Shown here piece after piece: positions 8,950-17,400 of a stretch of DNA of 64,000 bases. Source of the stretch: Aestuariibacter sp. (GTDB lineage: Bacteria > Pseudomonadota > Gammaproteobacteria > Enterobacterales > Alteromonadaceae). Each line of letters starts with the position of its first letter. Within the stretch, counting starts at the first letter, position 1. Below the pieces are notes generated by a model that saw only the letters and a list, made by a program, of their open reading frames with translations, made no database searches and was not told the origin of the DNA. The translations under genes were made by a program, and so were the position numbers. Location: contig CP051238.1 in assembly GCA_017794925.1 (NCBI GenBank), positions 1,349,186 through 1,413,185 on the forward strand, in the 5' to 3' direction.

Positions 8950-10168
8950 GTTTGAATACAAGGGCCGTGAAAGTAATGGCGAAATGCGCAGTGGAATGAT
9001 TGATGCCATAGACGCCAATGCCGCCGCAAAAATGTTGCTGGCCCGAAGTGTTACGCCTATCTCTATTCATCCGGCTGCCGGTGTCGACAAAGAATCCGCA
9101 GTCGAAACGGTTAACTTTTTGACCCCCAAGGTCACGCTGGACGAACTGGTTATTTTCTCCAGACAAATGTACTCACTGACTCACGCTGGTATTCCGATTT
9201 TAAGAGCAGTGAGCAGTCTGGCGGAGTCGACCAACTCACTCAGATTAAAATTAGCGTTAACCGATATCATCAGCTTGTTGGAACGCGGCAGAACCTTGTC
9301 TTCGGCGATGCACCAGCATGAGAACATTTTTTCTAAGCTTTATGTGTCGGTAATACATGTTGGTGAGAATACCGGTCGGTTAGATGAATCATTTTTGCAG
9401 CTTGCCGGCTATCTTGAGCGCGAGCAGGAAACCCGCAGGCAAATCAAGGCAGCTACCCGCTACCCCATTTTTGTTGTCATTGCTCTGGTTGCTGCTTTGG
9501 TGATTATGAATGTATTTGTTATTCCAAAATTTGCAGATATGTTCAGTAAATTCGGTGCCGAGTTACCCTTAATGACACGATTTTTGCTGGGAATGTCCGA
9601 CTTTTTTGTGAACCAGTGGATGTTTCTGATAGGTGGTGTTGTGTTGACAATTGCGGCTATACGTCATTATCTGGGGACCCCAGAGGGATTGCTGAACTGG
9701 GATAGGCGTAAATTGCGCATGCCGATTATTGGCAAAGTGCTCGAACGTTCGTTATTGGCGAGATTTTGCCGTAGCTTCTCTATGATGCTGCAAGCAGGCC
9801 TGCCGCTGACTACGGCATTAAATCTGGTCGCGGAAGCGGTTGGCAATCGCTATATGGAACTGCGCATTATTACCATGCGACAAAGCATTGAGAAAGGTGA
9901 GAATTTGTCTCGGGTATCTCAGGCCAGCGGACTGTTTACGCCAATGGTGTTGCAAATGGTAAACGTGGGCGAAGAAACCGGTCGTGTGGATGAACTCTTG
10001 GCCGAAGTAGCGGGATTTTATGAACGTGAAGTCGATTATGACCTGAATAGTCTGACGGCAAAGATTGAACCGATTCTTATTGGTATCGTTGCCGGTATGG
10101 TGCTGGTGCTCGCATTGGGTATATTTACGCCGATGTGGGACATGATGAGCGCGATTAAGGGTAAATAA
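8942..10168 (+). CDS. mshG: MSHA platform protein MshG (PilC/GspF family)
   Basis: The polytopic inner-membrane platform protein that couples the ATPase to pilin assembly. Two GspF-type cytoplasmic domains are visible (FSRQMYSLTHAGIPILRAVS near 75-94 and RFCRSFSMMLQAGLPLTTAL near 275-294), with transmembrane helices at about 172-190, 222-240 and 375-396. The 408-residue length is standard. The ATG at 8942 overlaps the end of mshE. Confidence 0.94.
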   Translation: MPRFEYKGRESNGEMRSGMIDAIDANAAAKMLLARSVTPISIHPAAGVDKESAVETVNFLTPKVTLDELVIFSRQMYSLTHAGIPILRAVSSLAESTNSLRLKLALTDIISLLERGRTLSSAMHQHENIFSKLYVSVIHVGENTGRLDESFLQLAGYLEREQETRRQIKAATRYPIFVVIALVAALVIMNVFVIPKFADMFSKFGAELPLMTRFLLGMSDFFVNQWMFLIGGVVLTIAAIRHYLGTPEGLLNWDRRKLRMPIIGKVLERSLLARFCRSFSMMLQAGLPLTTALNLVAEAVGNRYMELRIITMRQSIEKGENLSRVSQASGLFTPMVLQMVNVGEETGRVDELLAEVAGFYEREVDYDLNSLTAKIEPILIGIVAGMVLVLALGIFTPMWDMMSAIKGK

Positions 10169-10169
10169 G

Positions 10170-10679
10170 GTGAAACCGAAGAGCGAAGCCGATGAGAATC
10201 TGCGCCGGGTTATGATTAACCTGGTGGTTATTGCGGTGTTCACTATATTGATGGGAACGGCCATTGTGTATATGTATGACGCTGAGCCAGACATAGAGGC
10301 AGAGCTAATGGATGGGTATGCCCGGCAGTTTGCTGGCAGCGCAACCAATGCACATTGGCAATGGCAGGCTGAAGGCCGTCCGGAAATGATTATGCTGGTC
10401 CATTACGACGGCAATGGTAAAGAAGTGGGCCGCAGGCCGGTTCGGATGGCGCATTTTGGTTGGCCTAAGGTAGAAGCTAATTCAGATGGTTGCACCCGGG
10501 TGTGGGAGCAATTGTTAAATATGCCGGCCAGAGTTGAAGGGTTCAGAGTGCTTGGCGAGTATTACGCCAGTGACAATGAAGATGCAAAAGTGCCTAATGC
10601 ACGCTGCCGGTTTCGGGTCAGTACCGGGCCGTATTTTGATTACAGTATATATACTGGCGTAGTTACCCGTGGCGAATAA
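10170..10679 (+). CDS. mshF: MSHA biogenesis protein MshF
   Basis: A 169-residue bitopic protein in the mshF position between mshG and mshB. It has one transmembrane helix at about 15-35 and a periplasmic domain with two cysteines. The start is GTG at 10170, one base after the mshG stop. Its role in pilus biogenesis is not well defined; identification rests on position, size and general resemblance to MshF. Confidence 0.78.
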   Translation: MKPKSEADENLRRVMINLVVIAVFTILMGTAIVYMYDAEPDIEAELMDGYARQFAGSATNAHWQWQAEGRPEMIMLVHYDGNGKEVGRRPVRMAHFGWPKVEANSDGCTRVWEQLLNMPARVEGFRVLGEYYASDNEDAKVPNARCRFRVSTGPYFDYSIYTGVVTRGE

Positions 10680-10704
10680 CGCTGTGGGCGCGAGAGGTTA
10701 GGAG

Positions 10705-11349
10705 ATGAAAATGATAAACCGAATGGCTGGATCAGCTGCACCTAAAGGTATCGCAGCAAAACAGGGTTTTACCTTAATCGAACTGGTCATTGTGGTCGTG
10801 CTGCTTGGCTTGTTGGCTGCGGTTGCCATACCACGATTTCTTGATGTCACCGAGCAAGCTGAAGATGCCACGGTTGAAGGTGTCGCAGGTGGCTTTGCGA
10901 CAGGTGTCGGGCTGGTTCGGGCAGAGTGGGAACTGGAGGCGCGTCCGCGGGAAAACCAGGCCACCAACCAAACCTTTGTTACGTTGGATGGGATTTTGGT
11001 TGCGGTAGACAGAAATACCGGCTACCCCACAGGACAACTTAATAACGACGGTAGTACTGAAGACGATAGTATGACGAATCTGGACTGCGAGAGCATTTTC
11101 AACCTGATAATGCAAAGCGCCCCTACCATTACGTCTGACTGGGCTAACCGTCCTTTTGACAAATTCAGGTACTTTACCACCGCCAGTAATGGTACAGGCT
11201 CAGGTGGTAACGATTTATGTTTTTATTATCTGAGTAAATCGGTGCAAAACCGAACGGTACAACCGACTGACGATACCACGGGTGATGGCTTTATTTATGA
11301 CCCGCGCATTGGTCAGGTGGTTGTGTTTAATAACATTTCGTCTAATTAA
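10705..11349 (+). CDS. mshB: MSHA minor pilin MshB
   Basis: A type IV prepilin-like protein. The leader is unusually long at 21 residues ending in Gly, then FTLIELVIVVVLLGLLAAVA with Glu at +5, so the prepilin peptidase should cut after Gly21. The mature globular domain contains two cysteines. A ribosome site TAGGAG precedes the ATG. It sits immediately before the major pilin gene, as in Vibrio. It is probably a minor pilin or assembly initiator. Confidence 0.88.
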   Translation: MKMINRMAGSAAPKGIAAKQGFTLIELVIVVVLLGLLAAVAIPRFLDVTEQAEDATVEGVAGGFATGVGLVRAEWELEARPRENQATNQTFVTLDGILVAVDRNTGYPTGQLNNDGSTEDDSMTNLDCESIFNLIMQSAPTITSDWANRPFDKFRYFTTASNGTGSGGNDLCFYYLSKSVQNRTVQPTDDTTGDGFIYDPRIGQVVVFNNISSN

Positions 11350-11355
11350 CGGGCT

Positions 11356-11361
11356 TTGCAC
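11356..11361 (+). promoter_or_regulatory. Possible -35 element of an internal mshA promoter
   Basis: The 68-base gap between mshB and mshA is the widest inside the pilin part of the operon. It holds TTGCAC at 11356-11361 with AT-rich DNA 12-22 bases downstream (TAAAAT, AATAAT), though no -10 sits at the ideal distance. An extra promoter for the abundant major pilin is plausible; the sequence support is weak. Confidence 0.2.
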
Positions 11362-11417
11362 TGTACTGTAGACTAAAATAGTGAATAATAGCGTTATCCA
11401 TTTAAAGGGGAATTAAC

Positions 11418-11912
11418 ATGCAACAACGTGGTTTTACGTTAATCGAATTGATCATCGTGATCGTTATATTAGGGATTTTGGCAGTCACGGCTGCACCACG
11501 CTTCATCGACTTCCAGGGCGACGCGAAAGCTGCGACTCTGGAAGGTGTTAGCTCAGCGTTGCAAGGCGGTATGCAGTTGGTTTACGCCAAATCTGCGATT
11601 GCTGGCGAACAAGCGGGTATTGCTGAGAGTGTGACTATTAATGGTACTGCGGTAGCAACGCAATTTGGTTACCCTGATGCAGACACCATGACATTTGCAG
11701 GCACCATCGCGGCGTGGACAGATTTGTCTGACGCTGATTGGGATATTGCCGTAACAACCGCAGGTGCGACTGCAAACGGCGCTGTGACGACCGCTGGTGT
11801 GGTATCAATTTACCCGGAAGGTGAGAGCTCAGCGACCTGTGCAGTGACCTATGAAGAGTCTTCTTCTGATGGCGACGCTCCAACGGTTACTGTAACGACA
11901 ACAGGCTGTTAA
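11418..11912 (+). CDS. mshA: MSHA major pilin MshA
   Basis: The main structural subunit of the mannose-sensitive haemagglutinin type IV pilus. It has the short leader MQQRG followed by FTLIELIIVIVILGILAVTA with Glu at +5. The mature protein is about 159 residues and ends in a cysteine pair (SATCAVTY ... TTTGC), which would close the C-terminal disulfide loop. The best ribosome site of the operon (AAAGGGGA at 11404-11411) precedes the ATG, fitting high expression. The Ala/Thr/Gly-rich composition is typical of major pilins. Confidence 0.93.
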   Translation: MQQRGFTLIELIIVIVILGILAVTAAPRFIDFQGDAKAATLEGVSSALQGGMQLVYAKSAIAGEQAGIAESVTINGTAVATQFGYPDADTMTFAGTIAAWTDLSDADWDIAVTTAGATANGAVTTAGVVSIYPEGESSATCAVTYEESSSDGDAPTVTVTTTGC

Positions 11913-11929
11913 GTTAAATCAGGCAGTCA

Positions 11930-12493
11930 ATGCAGCATGGTATAAGCTCACGTCGCGGTAATCGTTCTCAGGCTGGTTTTAGCTTAGTTGAACTGATTAC
12001 TGTGGTAGTGCTGATAGGTGTGCTGTCTGTGGTTGCTGCAACGCGATTCCAGACTCGTCAGGGGTATGTGGAATACGCGTATCAGGACAGATTAATTACT
12101 GCCCTGCGAAACATGCAAACCCGCGCGATGCAAGACACTCGCAGCGGGTTTTGTTTTCGTATCAATCTGGCTTATGGTGCTGCCAGCGCTTACGGCCCTC
12201 CCTCATTAGATTATTCTCCAGGTAACGGTGCTGCGACCTGCGGCAATGGTATTAGTGCCACTGCGCCAGCTTTCCTGGCAACAACGGCAACTGAACTGAC
12301 TGACGAATTCCTGACCTTAACGAGCCAGGACGGCAACATTACGAATTTTTCCTACATGGCCTTCGATGCGTTAGGTCGCCCGATTAATGGCGCGGCAAAT
12401 TGCAATACGGGCAATCCATGTCGAATCACCCTGACGGGCGAGTCCAGCGCACAAGTTTGCGTTGAAAGTGAGGGCTACGTGCATGCGTGCTAG
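11930..12493 (+). CDS. mshC: MSHA minor pilin MshC
   Basis: A 187-residue prepilin-like protein with a 16-residue leader ending in Gly, then FSLVELITVVVLIGVLSVVA with Glu at +5. Several cysteines lie in the C-terminal half. It follows mshA directly and overlaps mshD by 11 bases. By position and type it is the MshC minor pilin, thought to sit in the tip or priming complex. Confidence 0.85.
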   Translation: MQHGISSRRGNRSQAGFSLVELITVVVLIGVLSVVAATRFQTRQGYVEYAYQDRLITALRNMQTRAMQDTRSGFCFRINLAYGAASAYGPPSLDYSPGNGAATCGNGISATAPAFLATTATELTDEFLTLTSQDGNITNFSYMAFDALGRPINGAANCNTGNPCRITLTGESSAQVCVESEGYVHAC

Positions 12494-13100
12494 TCACTTT
12501 GCTCACACCCGCGCTAACACCCGTGCTTACACCCGTGGCTTCACATTGATTGAGCTGATCATTGGTATTGTGGTGTTTTCCATCATCATGCTGGTGATCA
12601 TTGGTGTTATTGGCCCCCAGTCACGACTAAGTATTGAACCAATCTGGCAAATTCGCGCCAGCGAGTTAGCACAATCCCTGTTAACCGAAATTAATTCCAA
12701 GTCGTTTGATGAACAGTCGGATCGTACTGGCGGAACAACCCGTTGCAACGAGGTACAAAGCTGCACGGCATCGGGTTCATTAGGGCCGGATAGCGGTGAA
12801 AGCCGGGATAGTTTCGATGATATTGACGACTACCATGGGTTAGATCAAACCGGTGCCAACATTCTGAATGTACAGGGGCAGGCCATGCTGAATAATGGCG
12901 AGAGCTTGTACAGTGGCTTTACTGCGCAGGTTTCGGTGTATTACGACGGTAATGAAGACGGGATAAATGATGATGATGCGGATCAAAATGGCGCGTTAGA
13001 TACCGGCACCCTGGTAGGTAACGTAAAGCGTATCACTATCACTGTGATTACCCCTGGTGGTGAGCCTTTGACCTTCGCCAGCTACCGGTGGAATTTCTGA
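12483..13100 (+). CDS. mshD: MSHA minor pilin MshD
   Basis: A prepilin-like protein with the leader MRASHFAHTRANTRAYTRG and then FTLIELIIGIVVFSIIML. The ATG at 12483 overlaps the end of mshC; the frame is open from a TTG at 12462 but that start is less likely. The mature part has two cysteines in RCNEVQSC and an acidic Asp/Asn-rich stretch (DGNEDGINDDDADQNGALD) that could bind calcium. The leader is encoded by a 12-base tandem repeat, described separately. The stop overlaps the mshO start. Confidence 0.87.
   Translation: MRASHFAHTRANTRAYTRGFTLIELIIGIVVFSIIMLVIIGVIGPQSRLSIEPIWQIRASELAQSLLTEINSKSFDEQSDRTGGTTRCNEVQSCTASGSLGPDSGESRDSFDDIDDYHGLDQTGANILNVQGQAMLNNGESLYSGFTAQVSVYYDGNEDGINDDDADQNGALDTGTLVGNVKRITITVITPGGEPLTFASYRWNF
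12505..12540 (+). repeat. Three 12-base tandem repeats in the mshD leader
   Basis: Three consecutive 12-base units begin ACACCCG (12505-12516, 12517-12528, 12529-12540) and differ at a few bases. They encode HTRA-NTRA-YTRG just before the prepilin cleavage site, so the leader is built from a repeated basic tetrapeptide. Unit size is a multiple of three, so changes in copy number would keep the frame. Confidence 0.85.
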
Positions 13101-13942
13101 TGCAGAAAAGCAGAGGGTTCACCCTCATCGAACTGATAACTGTTGTGGTCATCCTGGGCGTTGCCAGCGCGGGTATTGCCGCATTCGTTCGAAGTTCAAT
13201 GCAAACCTATATTGATGTGAGTACGCGGGAGCAACTGGTGACCGAGAGTCGGTTTGCCATTGAGCGGTTAAAGCGGGAAATTTCCAACGCAGTGCCCAAT
13301 AGTGTAAGAATTACCGGTAATACCAGCTATCACTGTCTGGAGTTTGTGCCCATCAACTGGGCCACGGTCTACACGGACCTGCCACAGGCAGGCGATTTGG
13401 TACTGGATGTTGTGGCACTTCACGATATTAATAATGTGCCCTATTCACTGCCAACGGGTGATAACTTTGCCATTGTTTATCCTACCCGAAGTGAGGATGT
13501 GTACGATGCGACCCGTAGCAGACGAGTCAATGTAACAGCCTGCAGTGACGACGGAGATGGCGATTGCAGTACGCTTGATGACAGTGACGATATTGTGCAA
13601 CTGACAGTTACCGGCCAGTTTGCGCAAAGTTCACCGGCCTCCAGGGTCTATCTTGTCGACCGCTCAGTGAGCTTCTGTGTCTATCAGAACAAACTGATTC
13701 GATACGAAAATGACATTTTAACTAATCAGTTAGGTGCGTTTCCGGGTTTACCTGTGTTGGCTGAGCATGTCACCAATACATTGTCAGCAGATCCGGCTAA
13801 TAATCCGGCAGAAGACGACCCCTTCAGAATTATTTCTACCCGGTTGCAAAGTAATGCCATTGTAGAGGTGCGTTTACGCTTTGTGGACAACGAAGAGCAA
13901 ATTGCCTATCAACAGGAGATCCACGTTGCCAATGTGCCATAA
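13100..13942 (+). CDS. mshO: MSHA minor pilin MshO
   Basis: A 280-residue prepilin-like protein: leader MQKSRG, then FTLIELITVVVILGVASAGI with Glu at +5. The ATG at 13100 overlaps the mshD TGA as ATGA and gives a clean short leader, so it is preferred over the GTG at 13088. The large globular domain resembles PilW/MshO-type minor pilins, with several cysteines including CSDDGDGDC, an acidic loop. Confidence 0.86.
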   Translation: MQKSRGFTLIELITVVVILGVASAGIAAFVRSSMQTYIDVSTREQLVTESRFAIERLKREISNAVPNSVRITGNTSYHCLEFVPINWATVYTDLPQAGDLVLDVVALHDINNVPYSLPTGDNFAIVYPTRSEDVYDATRSRRVNVTACSDDGDGDCSTLDDSDDIVQLTVTGQFAQSSPASRVYLVDRSVSFCVYQNKLIRYENDILTNQLGAFPGLPVLAEHVTNTLSADPANNPAEDDPFRIISTRLQSNAIVEVRLRFVDNEEQIAYQQEIHVANVP

Positions 13943-14357
13943 TAGTAAACAGCGGGGCAGTATGCTGGTGATCACCTTGTTTGTGATTGTTGTGCTGTCT
14001 TTTCTTGGATTGACTATGATCAATTTGCTGTCTGGCACCAGTCAGTCGGTCATTTATGAAGTACTGGGTGCACGTGCAAAATTTGCGGCACAAAGCGGAT
14101 TACAACGAATTGCAACAACCGCATTTCCGTTGAATTCACCCGTGGCTGCATGCAATACAGCGGTGACGAGCAGCGCCGCGTTGGCTCAGGGCGACGGTTT
14201 GGAAAACTGTCAGTATCAGGCAGCGTGTACAACCACGTCTATTACCAAACAAAGCCAGCAGTATAATTATTATCGGTTTGTCAGTACCGGTGTTTGTCAG
14301 GCCGGAGATATCTGGGTCAGTCGAACTCTGGAAATGGATGCCTTTGAAGAACAGTAG
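13932..14357 (+). CDS. mshP: MSHA biogenesis protein MshP (PilX-like)
   Basis: A 141-residue protein with MCHNSKQRGSMLVITLF at the N-terminus and a single hydrophobic helix at about 10-32. It resembles PilX/MshP proteins, whose N-terminus is pilin-like but lacks the strict leader (RGSMLVIT in place of GFTLIEL). The ATG at 13932 overlaps the end of mshO. Four or more cysteines lie in the periplasmic part. It is probably a minor pseudopilin of the initiation complex. Confidence 0.82.
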   Translation: MCHNSKQRGSMLVITLFVIVVLSFLGLTMINLLSGTSQSVIYEVLGARAKFAAQSGLQRIATTAFPLNSPVAACNTAVTSSAALAQGDGLENCQYQAACTTTSITKQSQQYNYYRFVSTGVCQAGDIWVSRTLEMDAFEEQ

Positions 14358-14424
14358 TCTGGTGTTCCGTATTAGCTGGTAAGTTGTACTACAATACGTG
14401 AATATCGGTGTGGGGGCGTAAACT

Positions 14425-17400
14425 TTGAAGCAGTGGTTTAAACAGCTTTTGACATTGGTTGCCGTGTCAGCCTTTTCCTTTGGTGCCTATTCGGCGACCT
14501 GCCAGTCTGTGTTTCCCGATCCTGCGGCCTCTCATTCTGCATCAGGGTATATTCAGTTTCAGCCGCAGGCAAAGCTTATTGGCAGTGATGGTCTGCTCGA
14601 CATAGTCAGTATGACAGACAATAGCGGTGGTGTGAGTTGTGACACAACAGCGTGTCTGATTTCCGGCAGTGCCTCCGGCTCTATTACTCTTCCGTCTTAT
14701 CAGTATTCTTACAGCGCAACTGATGTGCGGGTCAATGACTACACAAGTGGTACCTTGCAGGCTGGTCAATACAGAACGGTAACTGTGGGTAACGGCGGCA
14801 GTCTTTCGACCAATGCGTCAGCACAGCCATTTATCATTAAAACCCTGAATGTAAACTTTAATGCCACACTTACGTTAACGTCTGGCATTTATTGGATTGA
14901 ACAACTCACCTTAGGGCAAAACGCCAGAATAGAGTTGGCGACCGGCGCAAATGTGGTGATTTATACCCGTGCCATGTCTACTAATATCAATAACAGTATT
15001 AATGCCAACGGCGAAGCTTCGCAACTACTCATCCTCTCTGAAGGCTACGTCAGTGTTGGTCAGTACTCACAGGTAAAAGGCTTCATCTACAGTGCAAGCA
15101 GTATTACTTACAATACCGATGTGACTCACGTTGGCGCCGCGAATGCACATCAGATTATTCTTCATGATCGTTCAACAATAACTTATGACGAGACAGCGAT
15201 AGCGTCACTCGAAGTCGATAGTTTGTGTACACAGCCTAATGCCGTTCCTACGCCAGTGGCCCACTGGACTTTGAACGCTTGTGCACTGACCGGAGCAAGC
15301 GGAGAAATCACTGACGGTATTTCGGGTAATAACGGACGCTCAATTAATTCCCCCAGTATCGACAGCAATGGCCAGTACTGTCAGGCCGCTTATTTCCGTG
15401 GCGAGGAAGACTATTTGTATCTTCCTAATAGTAGCGCCTATGCCGTTGCAGAAGGTTCAGTGTCATTCTGGATGAACACCAATAATCTGGCCTACTTTAA
15501 AACGCCTCAGGAAGGCGGTATGGCGTTACTCTCTAAAGACGAAAGCGGGTTTGGTAGTGGCGGCCATTTCTCGATGTGGGTGACCAGCAGTGGGGCGATT
15601 AAGGTGAATCAGCAGTCTTCATCCACTACCTATCAGCTGAATACGTCACCTGTGATTGTAGAAGGTCAGTGGCATCATGTTATATACACTTTCGGGGCGC
15701 TGGGAATGCAGGTGTATGTTGACAATACACTGGTAGGTACTAACACAAACTACACGGCTGGCTGGCAAAGTAATAACAAGCCGTTGCTGGTGGCTGCAAA
15801 TGCGAACAGACATAACCCGCAAGATACCGCATACACCGATTTGGGCGACTTCTATCAGGGGCGAATTGACGATATACGTTTGTTCCGTCAACAGTTAACA
15901 GCGCAACAAGTAGCATTATTGAACGTCGAAGCTGAAGAAAGCTGTATAACCTGCGGTTCAAACGCCACGCTTATTTCTCACTGGAAAATGGACGTATGTA
16001 GTTTAACCGGCGCTGCCAACGAAATTGTTGATGTGGCAAGCGGCTACAATGGCCAGGCGATTAGTGGTACATCAGCGATTCCTAATGGACGATTTTGTCA
16101 GGCGACCGGGTTTGATGGTGGTTCGCAGCATATCAATATTGCACACGGATCTGCTATGCAGTTGTCCTCGGGGTCACTCAGCTTGTGGTTCAAGATTACC
16201 GACCTCGATCTCAATAGGGATCAGTATGGAAACAGTCTGCAGGGGATCTTCTCTAAAGATTCCAGTGGTTTGGATTATGGCGGTCAGTTTACTTTGTTTG
16301 TGGATCAGAGTGGGAAGTTGATATTTCACCAGGAAACCCAATCACAGTCTTTTGATATCTACACCGGCGAGGTCATAGAAGAACGAGAGAATTGGTATCA
16401 TTTGGTGTACAGCTGGGGACCGGGTGGCATGAATGTTCATCTCAATGGTGTGTACCTGGGGGGCTACTTTCAGACGGGCTTTAGCTGGCAGCAGAATCGC
16501 GAACCAATCATCTTAGGCGCAAGTGCCACATCCTCAGGCAACAATCAGTCTAATCCCTGGGAGTTGGGCTATTTTATGCGAGGGGAAATTGATGACGTCA
16601 GACTGTATTCAGGAGAGCTGACGACGGCAGATGTTCAGGCCTTGTATACCGCTTCTGATTATACTTGCACAACGTGCAATGGCGCAGGACCGAGGTTGCA
16701 TTACAAATTTGAAGAAGTGACCTGGCCAGCGCCGTACACCGTGTTGGATGCTACGACGAATTTAAACAATGGTTCGCCTATGGGTAATGTGCAACCCGTG
16801 GATCCGGCTAATGATATTTCCTGCCGCGCGCTGGATGTGCCTGAAAACTACAATACGTATCAGGCTGCGGTAAATAGCAATCTGGACCTGAATTCAGTTG
16901 GCGATCGCGGTACGGTGTCATTCTGGTATCGCAGCGACCAGCCCTGGATTAATGGCGGAAACCGTCTGCTATTCGATGCTTCATCCCAGTATTTTTTCTA
17001 CATGTCATTAACGAATAACGGTGAGCTTGGCTTTGGTATGGAAGATGCCAGCGGCAACAACCTGGATGTGCTGACTCAGCAATTAGGGTATGCAGCGAAT
17101 GAATGGGTTCACATCGCGCTAACGTGGAATATGCCTGGCGAGGACATCGATTTGTATGTAAATGGCAGTCGGGTTTTCATGTATGGCTATGTGAATCTGA
17201 CTAATCCGGCGCTTGGCAATCTCACCAGCATGAAGATTGGCGATAACTCTTCCTCGAATTTTGTAGGGTACATGACCGCAAATTCTGCAAACGGCCAGTT
17301 TGATGATTTCCGATTATATGATTATGAACTGTCGCGAGAACAAATCCGTGCAGACATGGCTGATGTTGAACAGTGTTTCTCAGTACATCACTACGAGGTT

